Origin: Anticarsia gemmatalis
Lineage: Eukaryota > Arthropoda > Insecta > Lepidoptera > Erebidae
Direction: 5' to 3'
NCBI RefSeq assembly: GCF_050436995.1
Contig: NC_134775.1
Span: 1,217,124-1,281,123, forward strand
Length of the DNA: 64,000 nt
Part shown: positions 40,981-51,345 of the stretch, piece by piece
How positions within the stretch are numbered: the first letter of the stretch is position 1
How the letters are laid out: every line of letters starts with the position of its first letter
The notes under the pieces: generated by a model
Seen by the model: the letters and a program-made list of their open reading frames with translations, nothing else
What the model was told of the DNA's origin: nothing
The model's database searches: none
Translations under genes and position numbers: made by a program

Positions 40981-42082
40981 CTATGGGTCGCCGCCCGCCT
41001 CGCTGTCGGGAGACGGCTCTAGGAGAGCGTCCTCCTCAAGCGCCAGGTTTCGCATTTCCCCGAAAAGGTCCTCAGTGCCAATGGTTGACACTGGGGATGG
41101 CGGGGCTCCAGGGGTCATGGGGCGCTGAGGTGGGTTCGCAGGCTCCGTCACTGTCGTTGAGGCTGGAGGGTCTCCTTCCTCAGGCGGCTCTCGTTGCTCC
41201 TCCCCTGACGTACTGGCCACCGGGGAGGCATCTTCCAGCAGCTTAAATATGCTGAAGTCGATGCCGGTGGGTAGCCTGTAGTCCCGGGCTTTGATGAACT
41301 CGGCCGAATCCTTGTCCATCATGACGATTCTACGCACCGTGAACTCGTCATTCTGGGTGTCGATGACTCGCCATTCCTGTGTTTTCAGGCCCGGGTTCAT
41401 CTTCTCCACCAGCATCAGCACCCGCCTGTAGTCCTTTTCGGACGCGGCGCGCGACTTCCAGGCCATTTTGACCGGCTTGGGTAGATCATTGGCTGCCACA
41501 ACTTTGATTATTTTGCCTTCACCTACCTTTGAGCCGGTGAGCTCCTTCAGCCATCTCGCTGAGGTCTCATCGGCGCAAGTGAAGAACAGTGCCCCGGACA
41601 CAATGTTGCCCATGTTGACGAGGGGCGGCGGACCTGTCATTGCCATCAGCCGGTCGAACATCAGGTCCTGCACTCGGTGTCCTTCCTTGATGGTCATCTT
41701 CCTTTCAGGATACCCTTCAAGGATGACCGCCATCCTGAGGCTGGCCGCAACGACGTCCCGGTAAGAGCCCTGGGTTTTTGGCTTTTTGGCCTCCCGGGCT
41801 TGCTCTTGTGACCCGTCGAGGTTGGGTTGCCTTATCGACACCGTTCGGGCCTGTTGCGGCCCGTTCGGTTTGCCTTTCGGGCTTCCCCTCCGCTTTTGAC
41901 CCAACTTTGGGGTTGGCTTTGGCTCCAGCTTGTCGTGGCAGCCCACAGGTTCTCTTGCGAGACACCTCGGTCCAGCTACACGAGTCGCTGTCGCCTCCGC
42001 TGACGCCCTCAGTAGTCTTTGCGCTTAGCGCGGTAGGTGCTTTCGCACTGGATTGGGTTTGGTTATTTGATAAATTATCCAT
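40981..42082 (-). pseudogene. ORF1 protein of LOA-like element (DUF4780-like, frameshifted)
   Basis: The probable start is the ATG at 42082 (MDNLSNNQ). That frame stays open to 41717, but the conserved part lies in another frame, open from 41946 to 40981, so one frameshift lies between about 41945 and 41775. The conserved region (SYRDVVAASLRMAVILEGYPE, FFTCADETSARWLKEL) resembles the DUF4780 domain found in ORF1 of LOA-type elements. No CCHC knuckles are seen; the tail is acidic and Pro-rich. Only 26 bp separate it from ORF2. It should bind element RNA. The shift may be a real lesion or a sequencing error. Confidence 0.7.
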
Positions 42083-42846
42083 ACCTTTGTTTTTATATGT
42101 GATTCGTCAGTCCGGCTCCTCACCCTCCTCGGAGCCCTCATGTGGGGATGCTCTATAGCACCAAGGCTACCGGACTGATATAGCTCCCCGAAGTGCGTCG
42201 CCGACGAGACTAAACGGTGCAAAAACAACTCACCTGTTACCACAACCTGCGAGAGGTTCTGCTCCGCCGTCTGCCGACTCCATCACTCCAGGAAACTCGC
42301 CAGCAACCGTCTGACCGGATGCTTCAGCCGCTTGATCGCAGGTGGCTAGCCCTTGACCGCCCGTGTCGGAGGAAATCCAGACCAAAGAGGCGTGTTGCCT
42401 CCTGCCAGCCGCAGCTGACATTCAGCTCAACCCCCCAGGATTCTTTCATCCACTCCTTACGGGTTCCCGCGCACGGCACAAACACGCAGGAGGTCAATTC
42501 TGTCCACCATCTTGACTGTAAGATGATGAACTCGCAAAGGTGTGACCTCAGCATCCTTGCGATAGGCGCCCAGTAGTTTCGGTTATATCCATTTCTGAGG
42601 GAACTGGACCAATAACAGGGCAAGCAACCACGGGAAGGACAACTACTGGACTTGCCTTAGGGATCTTCACGACTGTTGCGCTCTCCCCTAAGACCTCGCT
42701 CCCACAGTGCCTCTGATGGAGGCACTATGAGGGGTTTGTACTTATGCTACCATACGTCTGTGCAGGCAAGCGTGTGAAAAGCAAGCGAGAAGCATGTCGT
42801 GATTATTCAAACTGCAAAAGCATATGCACATCCCCGTCCCAAAATA
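42083..42846 (-). other. 5' UTR of LOA-like element
   Basis: GC-rich, with no conserved ORF. A segment near 42145-42175 is rich in GGTAGCCTTGG-type motifs. Downstream-type promoter elements would be expected here but I cannot verify them. Confidence 0.55.
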
Positions 42847-42860
42847 TGGCATATAATCAT

Positions 42861-43231
42861 ACTATTCATTCTGTTACTGAGCTTACTCCATTCGAAGTTG
42901 TCTTCGGGCACACTGACTCAACTAGCCCTTTTAGCATAGAATTAGATAAGCGTTACTTCCAAAAATTAGTAAAAGATCATGCAAAAAGAATAAAATCGTT
43001 TTATGAACACTAAGCGGAAAAAATGGTTACTATTAAAGAAAATAATAGAGCTAGGAAAGGTGGTGAAGGCGATGTAAAGTTTAAAGAAGGCGATACTATT
43101 TTCGGTAAAGATGTAAATAAACGTAAAAGTAAGGACAGGTAAAGCAGAGAGAAGTGTTTTACCCATAAAAATTGGAGATAGAGATACTAAAATTCCTATT
43201 AAAAATATAAAACGCCCTCCACAGGTGCGTC
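42861..43231 (+). pseudogene. pol: Integrase C-terminal part, provirus copy 2
   Basis: Continues the integrase after the LOA-like insertion: HSVTELTPFEVVFGHTDS matches copy 1 (HSTTNFTPFEMVFGHTDS), then a Lys-rich C-terminal region. A TAA at 43011-43013 and a frameshift near 43130-43145 break it. The last in-frame segment ends shortly before the env-like frame. Confidence 0.75.
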
Positions 43232-44140
43232 ATGTTACTGATGACAGTGACAATACTGTCGCTGGCCCTTCATCTGCAAACCCTTGAAGGAAATCCAGGA
43301 ATACTGCCGGTGAAACAAGGCCAAGCATATTTCCAAACCGATCATTGGACTATTGTAAAAGCTATATCAGTCTTGAACAGATTTATAAAGATTTACATTA
43401 TATCTCTACAAACTATCAAAAACTTTGTAATTTAATCGATTGGAATGCATCATATTCACAAGAAATCCTTAGTATAAAATTACATACAGAGTCTATACGC
43501 GATATAACTATGGAAAAGTATCAGCAACTAATACCATCTAAACGCTTTAAGCGTGGCCTCATTAATCCATTGGGTTCTATTATAAAAATTATAACCGGTA
43601 ATCTAGATCATGATGATGCTCTACAATATGATAAACTTATTTCAAAACTAAATCACAATCAAATCATTATATCTAAAAAGTTAACTCTGGTCTCTAAAAT
43701 GTTTGATAGCTTTATAAATATCACAGAAACAGTTGAACAGAATACAGTTAATTTTCATAACAGATTGACTAAAATTGAAGTACTAATTAAAGATTTAACT
43801 GTCCAACAAAATAATTGGAATTTTCTAACTTCTGTAATTGGGTTATTCAATGTTTTTATGAATAGCTTTCGTACTATATTTATTAGATTAAGTGAAATTG
43901 AAACTGCACTAGCACTAAGCAGGATATCCATTTTACATCAATCAATTGTAAACTCTTCAGAACTTTTATATCATTTAAAATTAATATCTGAATCTGAGAG
44001 TCTAGTATATTACCCCAATGAATCAAACTTGTTAAAGATAGAAGAGATTATAACTGTCAAAACTTTTATTAAAAATAATCAAATAACATTTATAATGGAG
44101 ATCCCACTTACTGATAATGCTACTTATAATTATTATAAAA
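43232..44140 (+). pseudogene. env: Envelope (F-type fusion protein-like), first part
   Basis: A hydrophobic signal-peptide-like start at 43232 (LLMTVTILSLALHL) is followed, after a frame change near 43345, by a long open stretch to 44140. A basic RFKR furin-type cleavage site lies at 43543-43554, followed at once by a Gly-rich hydrophobic segment (GLINPLGSIIKIITG), the layout of errantivirus and baculovirus F-type envelope proteins. A long helical region follows. A 1.17-kb Helitron-like insertion breaks the gene at 44141. Together with the start-region frame change this makes it non-functional. Confidence 0.8.
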
Positions 44141-45314
44141 CTAGCTGACCCGTGCGGCTCCGCTCGCGTGAATTTCGTACTGTTGCTTATTCGTTTGAGC
44201 ACGCGAATTGCGAAGCACTCGATACACCTACACATAAAAATGTAAACAACTCTTTTGTCATCTAATGGTTATTTACGAAAGGGACCCGAAAGGCACACAA
44301 TGTGACACAGGCTCAGGCAGGCCTGATTTCCTGTGGTTACCTTCTTTTCCGCTCTCGTCTGTATCCGTAGCAGTTTACAGTGTAAAATATAATACCTTAT
44401 AATAGACTGACCATTGCTTACCCGTCTGGATTCAGAATATTATTATAGGTCCTATCTGCGCCGGAGCTCTTCAGACGCGTAAAAATGTATACTTGCGATG
44501 ATACGTCCGAAACCGCGTAACCCGTAATTATTTTTTATACTTATATCATCCGTTGTTTATTTTTTAAAACTTACCACATAGTCTGTTTCATAGCTATCCA
44601 ATTTATTTCCTTAATGCAACCAATTAATTTGGTTATTAAATAATTATGTGATTCGAACAACAACGCCATCTGTCAGTTGCGGCGAACAACAACAACAAAC
44701 GAAATTACTCGATTTGCCATCTAGGATATCCCGATCGCACCGGACCCACGTAAACCAACATTTTTGTGTAATATATCATACAACATGTATGTTTAAAAAT
44801 CTTATAAATGTATAGCATTTTTCAAAGGTATTTTTTTACAATAAAGCCATCAAAATAAATTAATTAGAAAAAACACGCTTTGTTGCGGTTTATAACGCCA
44901 TCTATTGGTTGGTGCGAACAACAGGTATCGATACGGCAGGCGCCGCGTTAACTATGCGAATGTTGTGAAATGGATTGTAACGCCATCTATGGTCTCTATA
45001 GGGAAACGCAGGTTCAAACGATTTCTACGTATTTTTTTCAATTTTCTAAAAATCTTTGAAATTTTATGCTATAAAAAGTATCCTAGAAATTGCTCCACTA
45101 CTTATTCTATGCATATACCAAATTTCAGAGCATTCTATCCGGTAGTTTTTACGTGATAGCGACACATACAGACGGAGGACAGACAGACAGAAAAGAAAAT
45201 TATAAATTGCAGATTCGGTATCAGTATCCGTTACTAAACATCCCCCATTGGTTTTTTTTTAAATATATTCAATGTACAGAATTGACCTCTCTACAGATTT
45301 ATTATAAGTATAGA
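44141..45314 (-). mobile_element. Helitron-like element, 1.17 kb
   Basis: Begins CTAGCTGACCCG after host A and ends GTATAGA before host T. On the minus strand this is TC...CTAG inserted between A and T, the Helitron rule, and no duplication is seen. Inside there are four or so copies of an AACGCCATCT-like motif (near 44668, 44716, 44894, 44979). No helicase is present. Inserted in env. Confidence 0.65.
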
Positions 45315-46134
45315 TATATTCCTTACCAATATTCCATGAATCTGATAATAAAACCCTTACTATCTTCCCAAAATACCCCTACCTATTGGCGAAAGAAAGT
45401 ACATACTTACCAATCGTAATACCGTGCCGATCATTCTCTGCCGCTTCCTGTGCACTGCAGAAAATCGAATTCCTTACTATGAACTTACCTGTATTGAGCA
45501 GCTTATGAATTTTGAAGATGACCTTTCTCGCTGCAAGCAACACCCAATCCAAATTGAAGAGGTCAGGGTCCAGCAAGTTTCCGTTGACAATTGGATTTTG
45601 TACAGTAGACTGAGGACTACGCTAATAAAACACTGCAACAATGTGGTTAGCAAGCAGCTCGTATTGGGTACTTACCTTATGACCATTGACGAATCCTGTG
45701 AATTGGAGATCCGTGGCATTCACATCCACCATCGCATCCTCGTAGAAACAGAAAGAGCGGAAAGAATTCCAATTATCACCTTACCCCAGTTACGAGCGAA
45801 CGCGACTCTATCCAGTACACGTGCACTTAAAATGAAAGACGTAAGCTTGGATGAAGTTAAATATATGGCGTACTCATTAAAAAATAGTGAAGTGATTGAA
45901 AGTGTTTTTGATGAAAATAAAAGTAGCTTCAGTGCGTCTTTAGTGTACGTAACTTTAGGTTTAGTCATATTAAGTATTTTTGTGTTTTCCCTTTATGTGT
46001 TTCGGCTCAAATTGTTGAAATATACGTGTTATAAGAAAAATTATCGGAACCAATCTCAAATCGATTCTCCCGATAATTTTCCTCTTAAGGTCGGAGGAGT
46101 TATGGCAACACCCACACCTTCAGCCTTAGATTAA
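45315..46134 (+). pseudogene. env: Envelope, second part with membrane anchor
   Basis: Env coding resumes after the insertion; a shift in the first 110 bp means the main open stretch starts at about 45424. It has conserved cysteines (for example YELTCIEQL, SRCKQHP, ESCELEIRG). One strongly hydrophobic segment at about 45931-46003 (LVYVTLGLVILSIFVF) is followed by a short basic Cys-containing tail, as expected for a class I-like fusion protein anchored in the membrane. The stop at 46132-46134 lies 35 bp inside the 3' LTR. Part of a dead provirus. Confidence 0.82.
46085..46097 (+). other. Polypurine tract of provirus copy 2
   Basis: Purine-rich AAGGTCGGAGG directly before the AGTTATGG start of the 3' LTR, the usual plus-strand primer position. 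It contains one pyrimidine pair, so it is slightly degenerate. Confidence 0.7.
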
Positions 46135-46360
46135 GTTTAGAATATAGTTTATGCTTAGCCAGCAGAATGCTGACAATTCTTAGAAGTAAGATAAGCCGGG
46201 CCCAACGGATGTGTCTCTCCTGAGGGTCTAACGGTCGTAAACAACCCAGAATTAAAACAGCCTCCGAATCGGCTACACATATATCTTGTTTTTAATTTCT
46301 CACATTATTTTAATTAAATTAGTTTTTAAAAAATTGTTTCCCCGCTCCGGAAACAAGAGT
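46098..46360 (+). repeat. 3' LTR of provirus copy 2
   Basis: 263 bp matching 24225-24489 from AGTTATGG to AAGAGT, followed by the AAGT duplication. The terminal 35 bp at its left also encode the env C-terminus. Confidence 0.92.
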
Positions 46361-46446
46361 AAGTGCAGTTGTATTCGTAAATGGGAAGAAATGTTGATGT
46401 GTCATGTATGGTGAAGCACTTGGAAGTGCACGGCGTGCTCTGCACC
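46361..46446 (+). other. Candidate host exon, left part
   Basis: Unlike the elements on both sides, this short block shows no transposon signature. ATG at 46381, preceded by an in-frame TAA, opens 22 codons up to the MULE insertion. Its continuation after the MULE at 48893-48911 stays in frame and ends at AAAG followed by GTAGGT, a good splice donor. The peptide is not recognised. It may be only a chance ORF or an upstream ORF. Confidence 0.4.
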
Positions 46447-46657
46447 GTTGAGGCTCAGAATGTCAACTTCCTAAAATGTCCCCTGGTACCAAAATGTCAA
46501 CTTCCCATAATGTCCCTTTCCCAAAATGTCCATTTCCCAAAATGTCCCTTTCCCAAAATGTCCATTTCCCAAAATGTCCCTTTCCCAAAATGCCGCTTTC
46601 CCAAAATGTCCCCCATTCTTAGAATTAAGCGTTACAACCTAACTAAAAAATAAAAAA
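46447..46657 (+). repeat. Left TIR of MULE with tandem units
   Basis: Runs from GTTGAGGCTCAG to about AACTAAAAAATAAAA. The internal AAAATGTCC array makes short open frames that are not genes. Confidence 0.9.
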
Positions 46658-46886
46658 CAATATAATAATCAAATTTTTAATTTTAAATATTTGTGGTATC
46701 AACTCTTTCGTCAATTATTTATTAGAAAAGGAATTCGAAATGAAATATAGTTATATATTATCAACATAATTATAAAAAAATAACTAAAACATAACTTTAA
46801 TTAGAACTAAATTCAATAGGATTTCAATAGTCAGATACAGACTGACACAATTAAGTGTTAAATTATTATCAAATTTAGAAATAAAT

Positions 46887-48245
46887 TCAATTAAATAAAG
46901 TAAGTCTCAAAAATATCAATTTCTTTAAAAATTGTTCAATTGTGAGATGATTTCCTTGTAATTGTTTTAAATATCTTGCATATTTTCTATCGAACTCAAT
47001 ATCTCTGAGCCTTCTTCTGCGGTTGGTCTGCTTAAATAGTGAATCCTGTATACGGCCATCCCAGTATTTGCTTTCTTTTTTTATCTTATTTAAAAAATAA
47101 TACAAATTTGGATTCTTTGGTATAAGGCTATTTACACGTCGGTGCCATCCTTCTAGAGCATTGGTGGTTCTATGGCGTTGGCCAGCGCAGCTTAATATTA
47201 ACGGTGATTTTTTGGGATACCAGGTAGACTCGAAATAACTGCGAAAAAGCCTCATCTCTGATGTATTTGGCGCTGTTTCCAAAATATAATTCCATGCGCC
47301 TGGTATATGATTTGCCGGCACCAAAGGAAGAATGGCACTCATTCTAGTCACGTTACGACCAGCTCTTGATTTATTCAATTTTGTTTTTTTTGAATATTTC
47401 CAAATCGCTGCATTGAAGTGATGGTAACAACCAGTCACTCTAGCCTGCGGAAAAACCGCCGAAACTGCGTTCATGATGGCAATTTCATAATCCGATTTAA
47501 AAGTTTTAATTTGGATCTGTAAATTCTCTTTTATGAGACTAAATAAGCGCATATATGTTTGTTCCGATTTGCTTGGTAAGAGGGCGTATATAACCGGTAC
47601 TATGTTTGTAGTATTTTCATCCGATGCTAAATCCATGTGCAACACAAACATTTGATAAAAAGGTTCTGGAGCTGATTTAAACGTCCCATCGGCATAGTAT
47701 GAACCTGGCGTTCTCATTATTTTTTTAGCGATATTGCTGGCAAAAATTATAATTTTTTCCGTACTGCCATCTTCACATACTAAAAACTTTTTTGCTAAAC
47801 TTTGTGGTATTTGAACTGTTTCAGTATTATTATGTACTAGCAAGTCTGTATTCAAATATTTTTTTCGCGCTCGGTAAAGAGAGCTTTTTAAGGAACGAAA
47901 TGTTGGTATCAAGTCTCGATCATCACGATTTTCATTGCGTAGGTCTGCCAAAGTAGATTCGCAAATTTTTTGAATCGGCCCTAAATTATCACACACTTCC
48001 TTCTTCAACCTGATTTTTTCTTTTTTAATATTGATGGCAACAATATTATGTTCACAAGTATGCGTTGATTCTCTTAAAACAATTTTCCTGCTCTTATCTA
48101 ATGTCAATGATGCATTACATGCGGTTCTATTACATCGCCATAACGTACTGTCTTTGTTAGTTTTGTTTTTGTTTTACTGAAATCCCTTCCATATTAGTGT
48201 TTGGTTTCCTTTTTGGTTACATATAAAGTCTAATTCCTCACTCAT
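46887..48245 (-). pseudogene. MULE transposase with FLYWCH finger, one in-frame stop
   Basis: Probable start ATG at 48245; 453 codons to the stop at 46887. A TAA at 48176-48174 (codon 24) is the only lesion. The N-terminal FLYWCH zinc finger spans the stop: LDFICNQKGNQTLIWKGF before it and STLWRCNRTACNASL after it, with a later HTCEHN. The MULE catalytic domain has YADGTFKSAPEPFYQM (first Asp), FKSDYEIAIMNAV (second Asp), GCYHHFNAAIWK (C-x2-H type motif) and TNALEGWHRR (likely Glu). At the expected place in the finger family I would look for Tyr where the stop is. A single TAC/TAT to TAA change could explain it. It would recognise the TIRs and make 9-10 bp duplications. Confidence 0.9.
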
Positions 48246-48689
48246 TTTCAAGTTATTAATAAAAACACGTCACAAACAACAAAATTAAACGTAAGTATAC
48301 ACAATACCAGTGAATAGAATAAAATGTCAATGAATAACATATTTTTTCAAAAGTACCCACTTTTGTGAGATAAATATTTTTCTTGATAGTTTCGTTTAGT
48401 TTATGCAACATGTTTCAAAGAAAATTATTTTTAGAGGCTTTATTTATTTAAATTTCTTTTAAACTTGATAATATAAAATTTAATTACATAATATGTCGGA
48501 GGAAATGGTCAAGAACGAATAGGTAATTATCTAGTTCAATCAATTAAGTTAAGTTAATGTCAATTAGTTCAATTAATTTCTGGACGAACAAGATCGTCTA
48601 AATATGACCAACATAATTCATTCTAACAGTTATGATGTTGGTAGTTACATTTCTTTACTTCCAATCACAAGTGAGGACGATTATTTGTA

Positions 48690-48882
48690 TTTTATTTTTT
48701 AGTTGGGTTGTAACGCTTAATTCTAAGAATGGGGGACATTTTGGGAAAGCGGCATTTTGGGAAAGGGACATTTTGGGAAATGGACATTTTGGAAAATGGA
48801 CATTTTGGGAAAGGGACATTATGGGAAGTTGACATTTTGGTACCAGGGGACATTTTAGGAAGTTGACATTCTGAGCCTCAAC
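48690..48882 (-). repeat. Right TIR of MULE
   Basis: Inverted copy of the left TIR, nearly identical except for two fewer tandem units and a few base changes. Confidence 0.9.
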
Positions 48883-48892
48883 GCTCTGCACC

Positions 48893-48913
48893 TGTACGTC
48901 CGGATCCAAAGGT
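48893..48913 (+). other. Candidate host exon, right part, and splice donor
   Basis: Coding phase follows from the left part with one copy of the 10-bp duplication retained. The exon-like block ends at 48911 and GT starts at 48912 (AAAG/GTAGGT). No acceptor partner lies in a recognisable place in the window. Confidence 0.35.
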
Positions 48914-49416
48914 AGGTACTCAAACTCTCGCCATACACCAGGTAATTGCGTGTTGATAGACATTGATAACAATTTGTTTTAGCACTTTCTTATTATTGGT
49001 TACATTTTGCTATTATTGTTTGATTTCACGTAAGCCAAGTAGGTACCTACCTACTTACAATTTTACTATGAGCTATTGTAACATACGGGCCTACTTACGA
49101 TACCATAAACGATACATAAGATTGTTATCTAATGATAGCGTTGCATACTAGTGAGCGCATAGACGTGGTGGTACGCGTACGTACCTACGACGCGCGACGC
49201 GTCGCGACATGTCGTCGCTCAGCGCGCCGCCACCGCCAGAAATCTCGTAGGCATGCGCGGAGATACATCGCGTTTTCACTATACATTGAACGCTCAAACA
49301 TGGCTAACTCGGGAACCAATCATTTCCGAGAAATATCGTTGGAGTAAATTTCGCGCATTCAGTGTCACAAACTTACCAGTAAAGTTTTCGGTTAGCTGTT
49401 ATTTACACCCTGTATA
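48914..49416. other. Non-coding stretch (possible intron)
   Basis: AT-rich, then CpG-rich near 49170-49260. No gene or repeat family recognised. Confidence 0.5.
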
Positions 49417-49765
49417 GGGTCTTCTCACAATAGCTGGTGATATTTTGGGAGGCGATACTGCCCATGAATCTGATCACGAATCCGAAAAAGAAAATTTTTT
49501 TGGACAACTTTTTTTTTCGCTTTTCTGTAGTGTGAGTGAGCGCTCTTGCACGCACACATAGAAGCGGCTCGTCGTTACACGACCGCCGCGACCGAGCGCT
49601 GTCAACTCATGCCGCGGGAGACGATGACCGCGCATGGGACGTTCTGTCTTAGTAACAATAATAAATACAAATTCCTACTGATTTCCCATAATACTTTCAG
49701 TCTTGGACTGGCTAGCAACTACGTGATTAACGTAACTGTCTAATTAAAGTAATTGTTAAATTACT
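49417..49765 (+). repeat. Left inverted end of the TGTATA-flanked element
   Basis: From GGGTCTTCTCACAATAGC to about GTAATTGTTAAATT. By eye it is about 85-90 percent identical to the complement of 53972-54296, including a CpG-rich core near 49540-49640. Confidence 0.85.
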
Positions 49766-50259
49766 TACCTACACAACGTGTAACACTTAAATCTCAATTA
49801 ACGAAAGCATAACCGAATCTTATTTACACACTGATAACAGTTAATTACGCACGGGCATCAGGCACTACGTGCCAGTGGCGAAGGCTCCCTATAACCCGAT
49901 TCTTGCCGGCTTTACCTTCGGAACACTCCTAAGAATGCGTCACATAAATGTGTATTATTCTCAAAAAAAGATCGTTTATTTAAATTAAATTCTATATTTA
50001 TTGCGACATTCATCAATATTTTCAATACGACTAATTAAAAATTAAAAAATGAACAAACGCCTGTTCTATTTGTCATTGCAAAAGTTGCATTACCGAAAAT
50101 TGCCGTCAAACAACTCGACGGCGCGCGCAGGAATCGCGTAAAGGGAAAAAGATGTCGATGACGTCACGCGGACGTACTTTTCTATGGCGCGTTTTACCGG
50201 CGAGGTAACCCGGAATTCATCGGCTTATTGGGCGACTAGTAGGTACAACAGGCGCAGCG

Positions 50260-50400
50260 AATACTTAGGTGAATATGTCATTAGGTACGGAGCGCTTATA
50301 CGAGCTGAATTAGACTTTGTTGCTTAGCAGCAATTGTCGTTATTTCTATAAATTGTTACGGGAAGTGCGTGTTCTGTACTTTAGTACTTATTATTCTGTG
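50260..50400 (+). mobile_element. 141-bp CR1-like 3' fragment
   Basis: Matches 36488-36628 with about five differences and ends TTATTCTGTG. It is flanked by GCAGCG (50254-50259, 50401-50406), a likely target duplication, so it is a strongly 5'-truncated insertion. Confidence 0.75.
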
Positions 50401-51196
50401 GCAGCGGCGCGGGCGGCGCGGCAACTAGCGAATGTGTGAGTGAGATGCAATGATATTTAATGAGAGAGAGACAATGAATGCATTTGTTGTGATGACATTT
50501 ATGATTTTAGATTTAGTTTTGTTTTCATTTTGCGTGCTCATTTTTGGTTATTTTTGATTATTATGTTTATTATAATTTGATGGGTTAAATTGTGTTAAAG
50601 TATGTATGAATGTCATTATTTTGTATAAATTCCTGGTGATTGTGTGAATGTACTGGTCTTATCTTACGTGTATTTGTAAGTATTACTTTCATTGTTATTG
50701 TTTGTGTATTCCGATCACGGACAACGAGTAGGTAGAAGTAGAAGCAATAAATATTGTTAAATTAGTTATTAATCAGTAAATTAATGTTGTAGAGTGTAGA
50801 CATTGTTTTCAAAATGCTCCTAGTGCCAACATGTAGGTACCTATCTACCAAAATAAATAATACAGAATGCAAAGGACATAATTAATATTTTAAACATTCC
50901 CTTATGTTATTCTCTACGATATAGGTAACTTTATAAATTTATCAATGGCTTATTGGTACTTAGCTGTAAAGTGTTTTTATTATTTCTCCGATTGTTTCTA
51001 GTAGATAGTATTTGGAGTCAAAGTTGTATTTAAATAATAAGATACTTATTTAACATGAAATTTGAAGTAACAGGATAGAATCATTCCTCATCAATAATTT
51101 CGTTCATAGGTAGGTACCTACTTAGTTCTTACCTACTATGAAATTAGTTTGGTACCTAGAACGGATCGCAATACAACGATTCTGTTCTGTTAATGT

Positions 51197-51345
51197 ATGG
51201 TTAGTGGTCAACCTAGTGTCAAATTTGTTCAAGCCGCCATCGCCATCGCGTCGGTCACCCACCTATGGAGCTTAAGCAGTTTTAGCTCCGGCTTGCCTTT
51301 TAACAAAATTCACCCTTCGCCACTGCTACGTGCCTTATTTTATCT
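51197..51345 (-). repeat. Possible degraded SINE-like fragment
   Basis: TTCGCCACTGCTACGTGCC at 51317-51335 resembles, in the opposite strand, ACGTGCCAGTGGCGAAGGC at 49874-49892, suggesting a dispersed repeat. The family is not identified. The surrounding open frame has no recognisable product. Confidence 0.35.

Larger units (their letters stand above)
37192..42846 (-). mobile_element. LOA-like non-LTR retrotransposon with RNase H, 14-bp duplication
   Basis: 5,655 bp on the minus strand, flanked by the exact target duplication TGGCATATAATCAT (37178-37191, 42847-42860). Order: about 760-bp 5' UTR, ORF1 (42082-40981, frameshifted), ORF2 (40954-37193, open), and an (AAGAT)n tail. Endonuclease, RT and RNase H in ORF2 plus a DUF4780-like ORF1 suggest the LOA/I group. 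Apparently full length and recent. Confidence 0.9.
24225..46360 (+). mobile_element. Errantivirus-like provirus, copy 2, with many nested insertions
   Basis: Two LTRs in direct orientation (24225-24489 and 46098-46360) bracket the element. The 4-bp target duplication AAGT (24221-24224 and 46361-46364) confirms both ends. Order: LTR, tRNA-Ser-type primer site, leader, gag remnants, protease, pol spacer, integrase pieces, env pieces, purine tract, LTR. About 15 kb of the 22 kb consists of later insertions, and most RT and RNase H coding is missing. It is an old, dead insect endogenous retrovirus. Confidence 0.92.
46447..48882. mobile_element. MULE (Mutator-like) DNA transposon, 10-bp duplication
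   Basis: 2,436 bp bounded by exact inverted ends (GTTGAGGCTCAG... and its complement) and a 10-bp direct repeat GCTCTGCACC (46437-46446, 48883-48892). TIRs run about 190-210 bp and contain tandem 17-bp units of the type TTCCCAAAATGTCCC; the left end has two more units than the right. The single gene is a MULE transposase with a FLYWCH zinc finger on the minus strand. Confidence 0.94.

Noticed and set aside
40827..41246. Plus-strand ORF over ORF1/ORF2 of the LOA-like element
   Set aside because: GC-rich antisense shadow of ORF1.
24225..46360. Copy 1 and copy 2 as one rearranged provirus
   Set aside because: LTR length and sequence and gag tails differ, so they are separate families.
46447..46657. 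CRISPR-like array
   Set aside because: The AAAATGTCC units are tandem repeats inside an inverted MULE end in a eukaryotic genome, with no spacers.
48655..48972. Open frame in the right MULE end rich in FPKCP/SQNV units
   Set aside because: It translates the tandem TIR units; the mirror frame exists at the left end.
49546..49743. Small ORF also found in inverted form at 53969-54187
   Set aside because: Both are inside the inverted ends of the same element; the shared frame follows from repeat identity.
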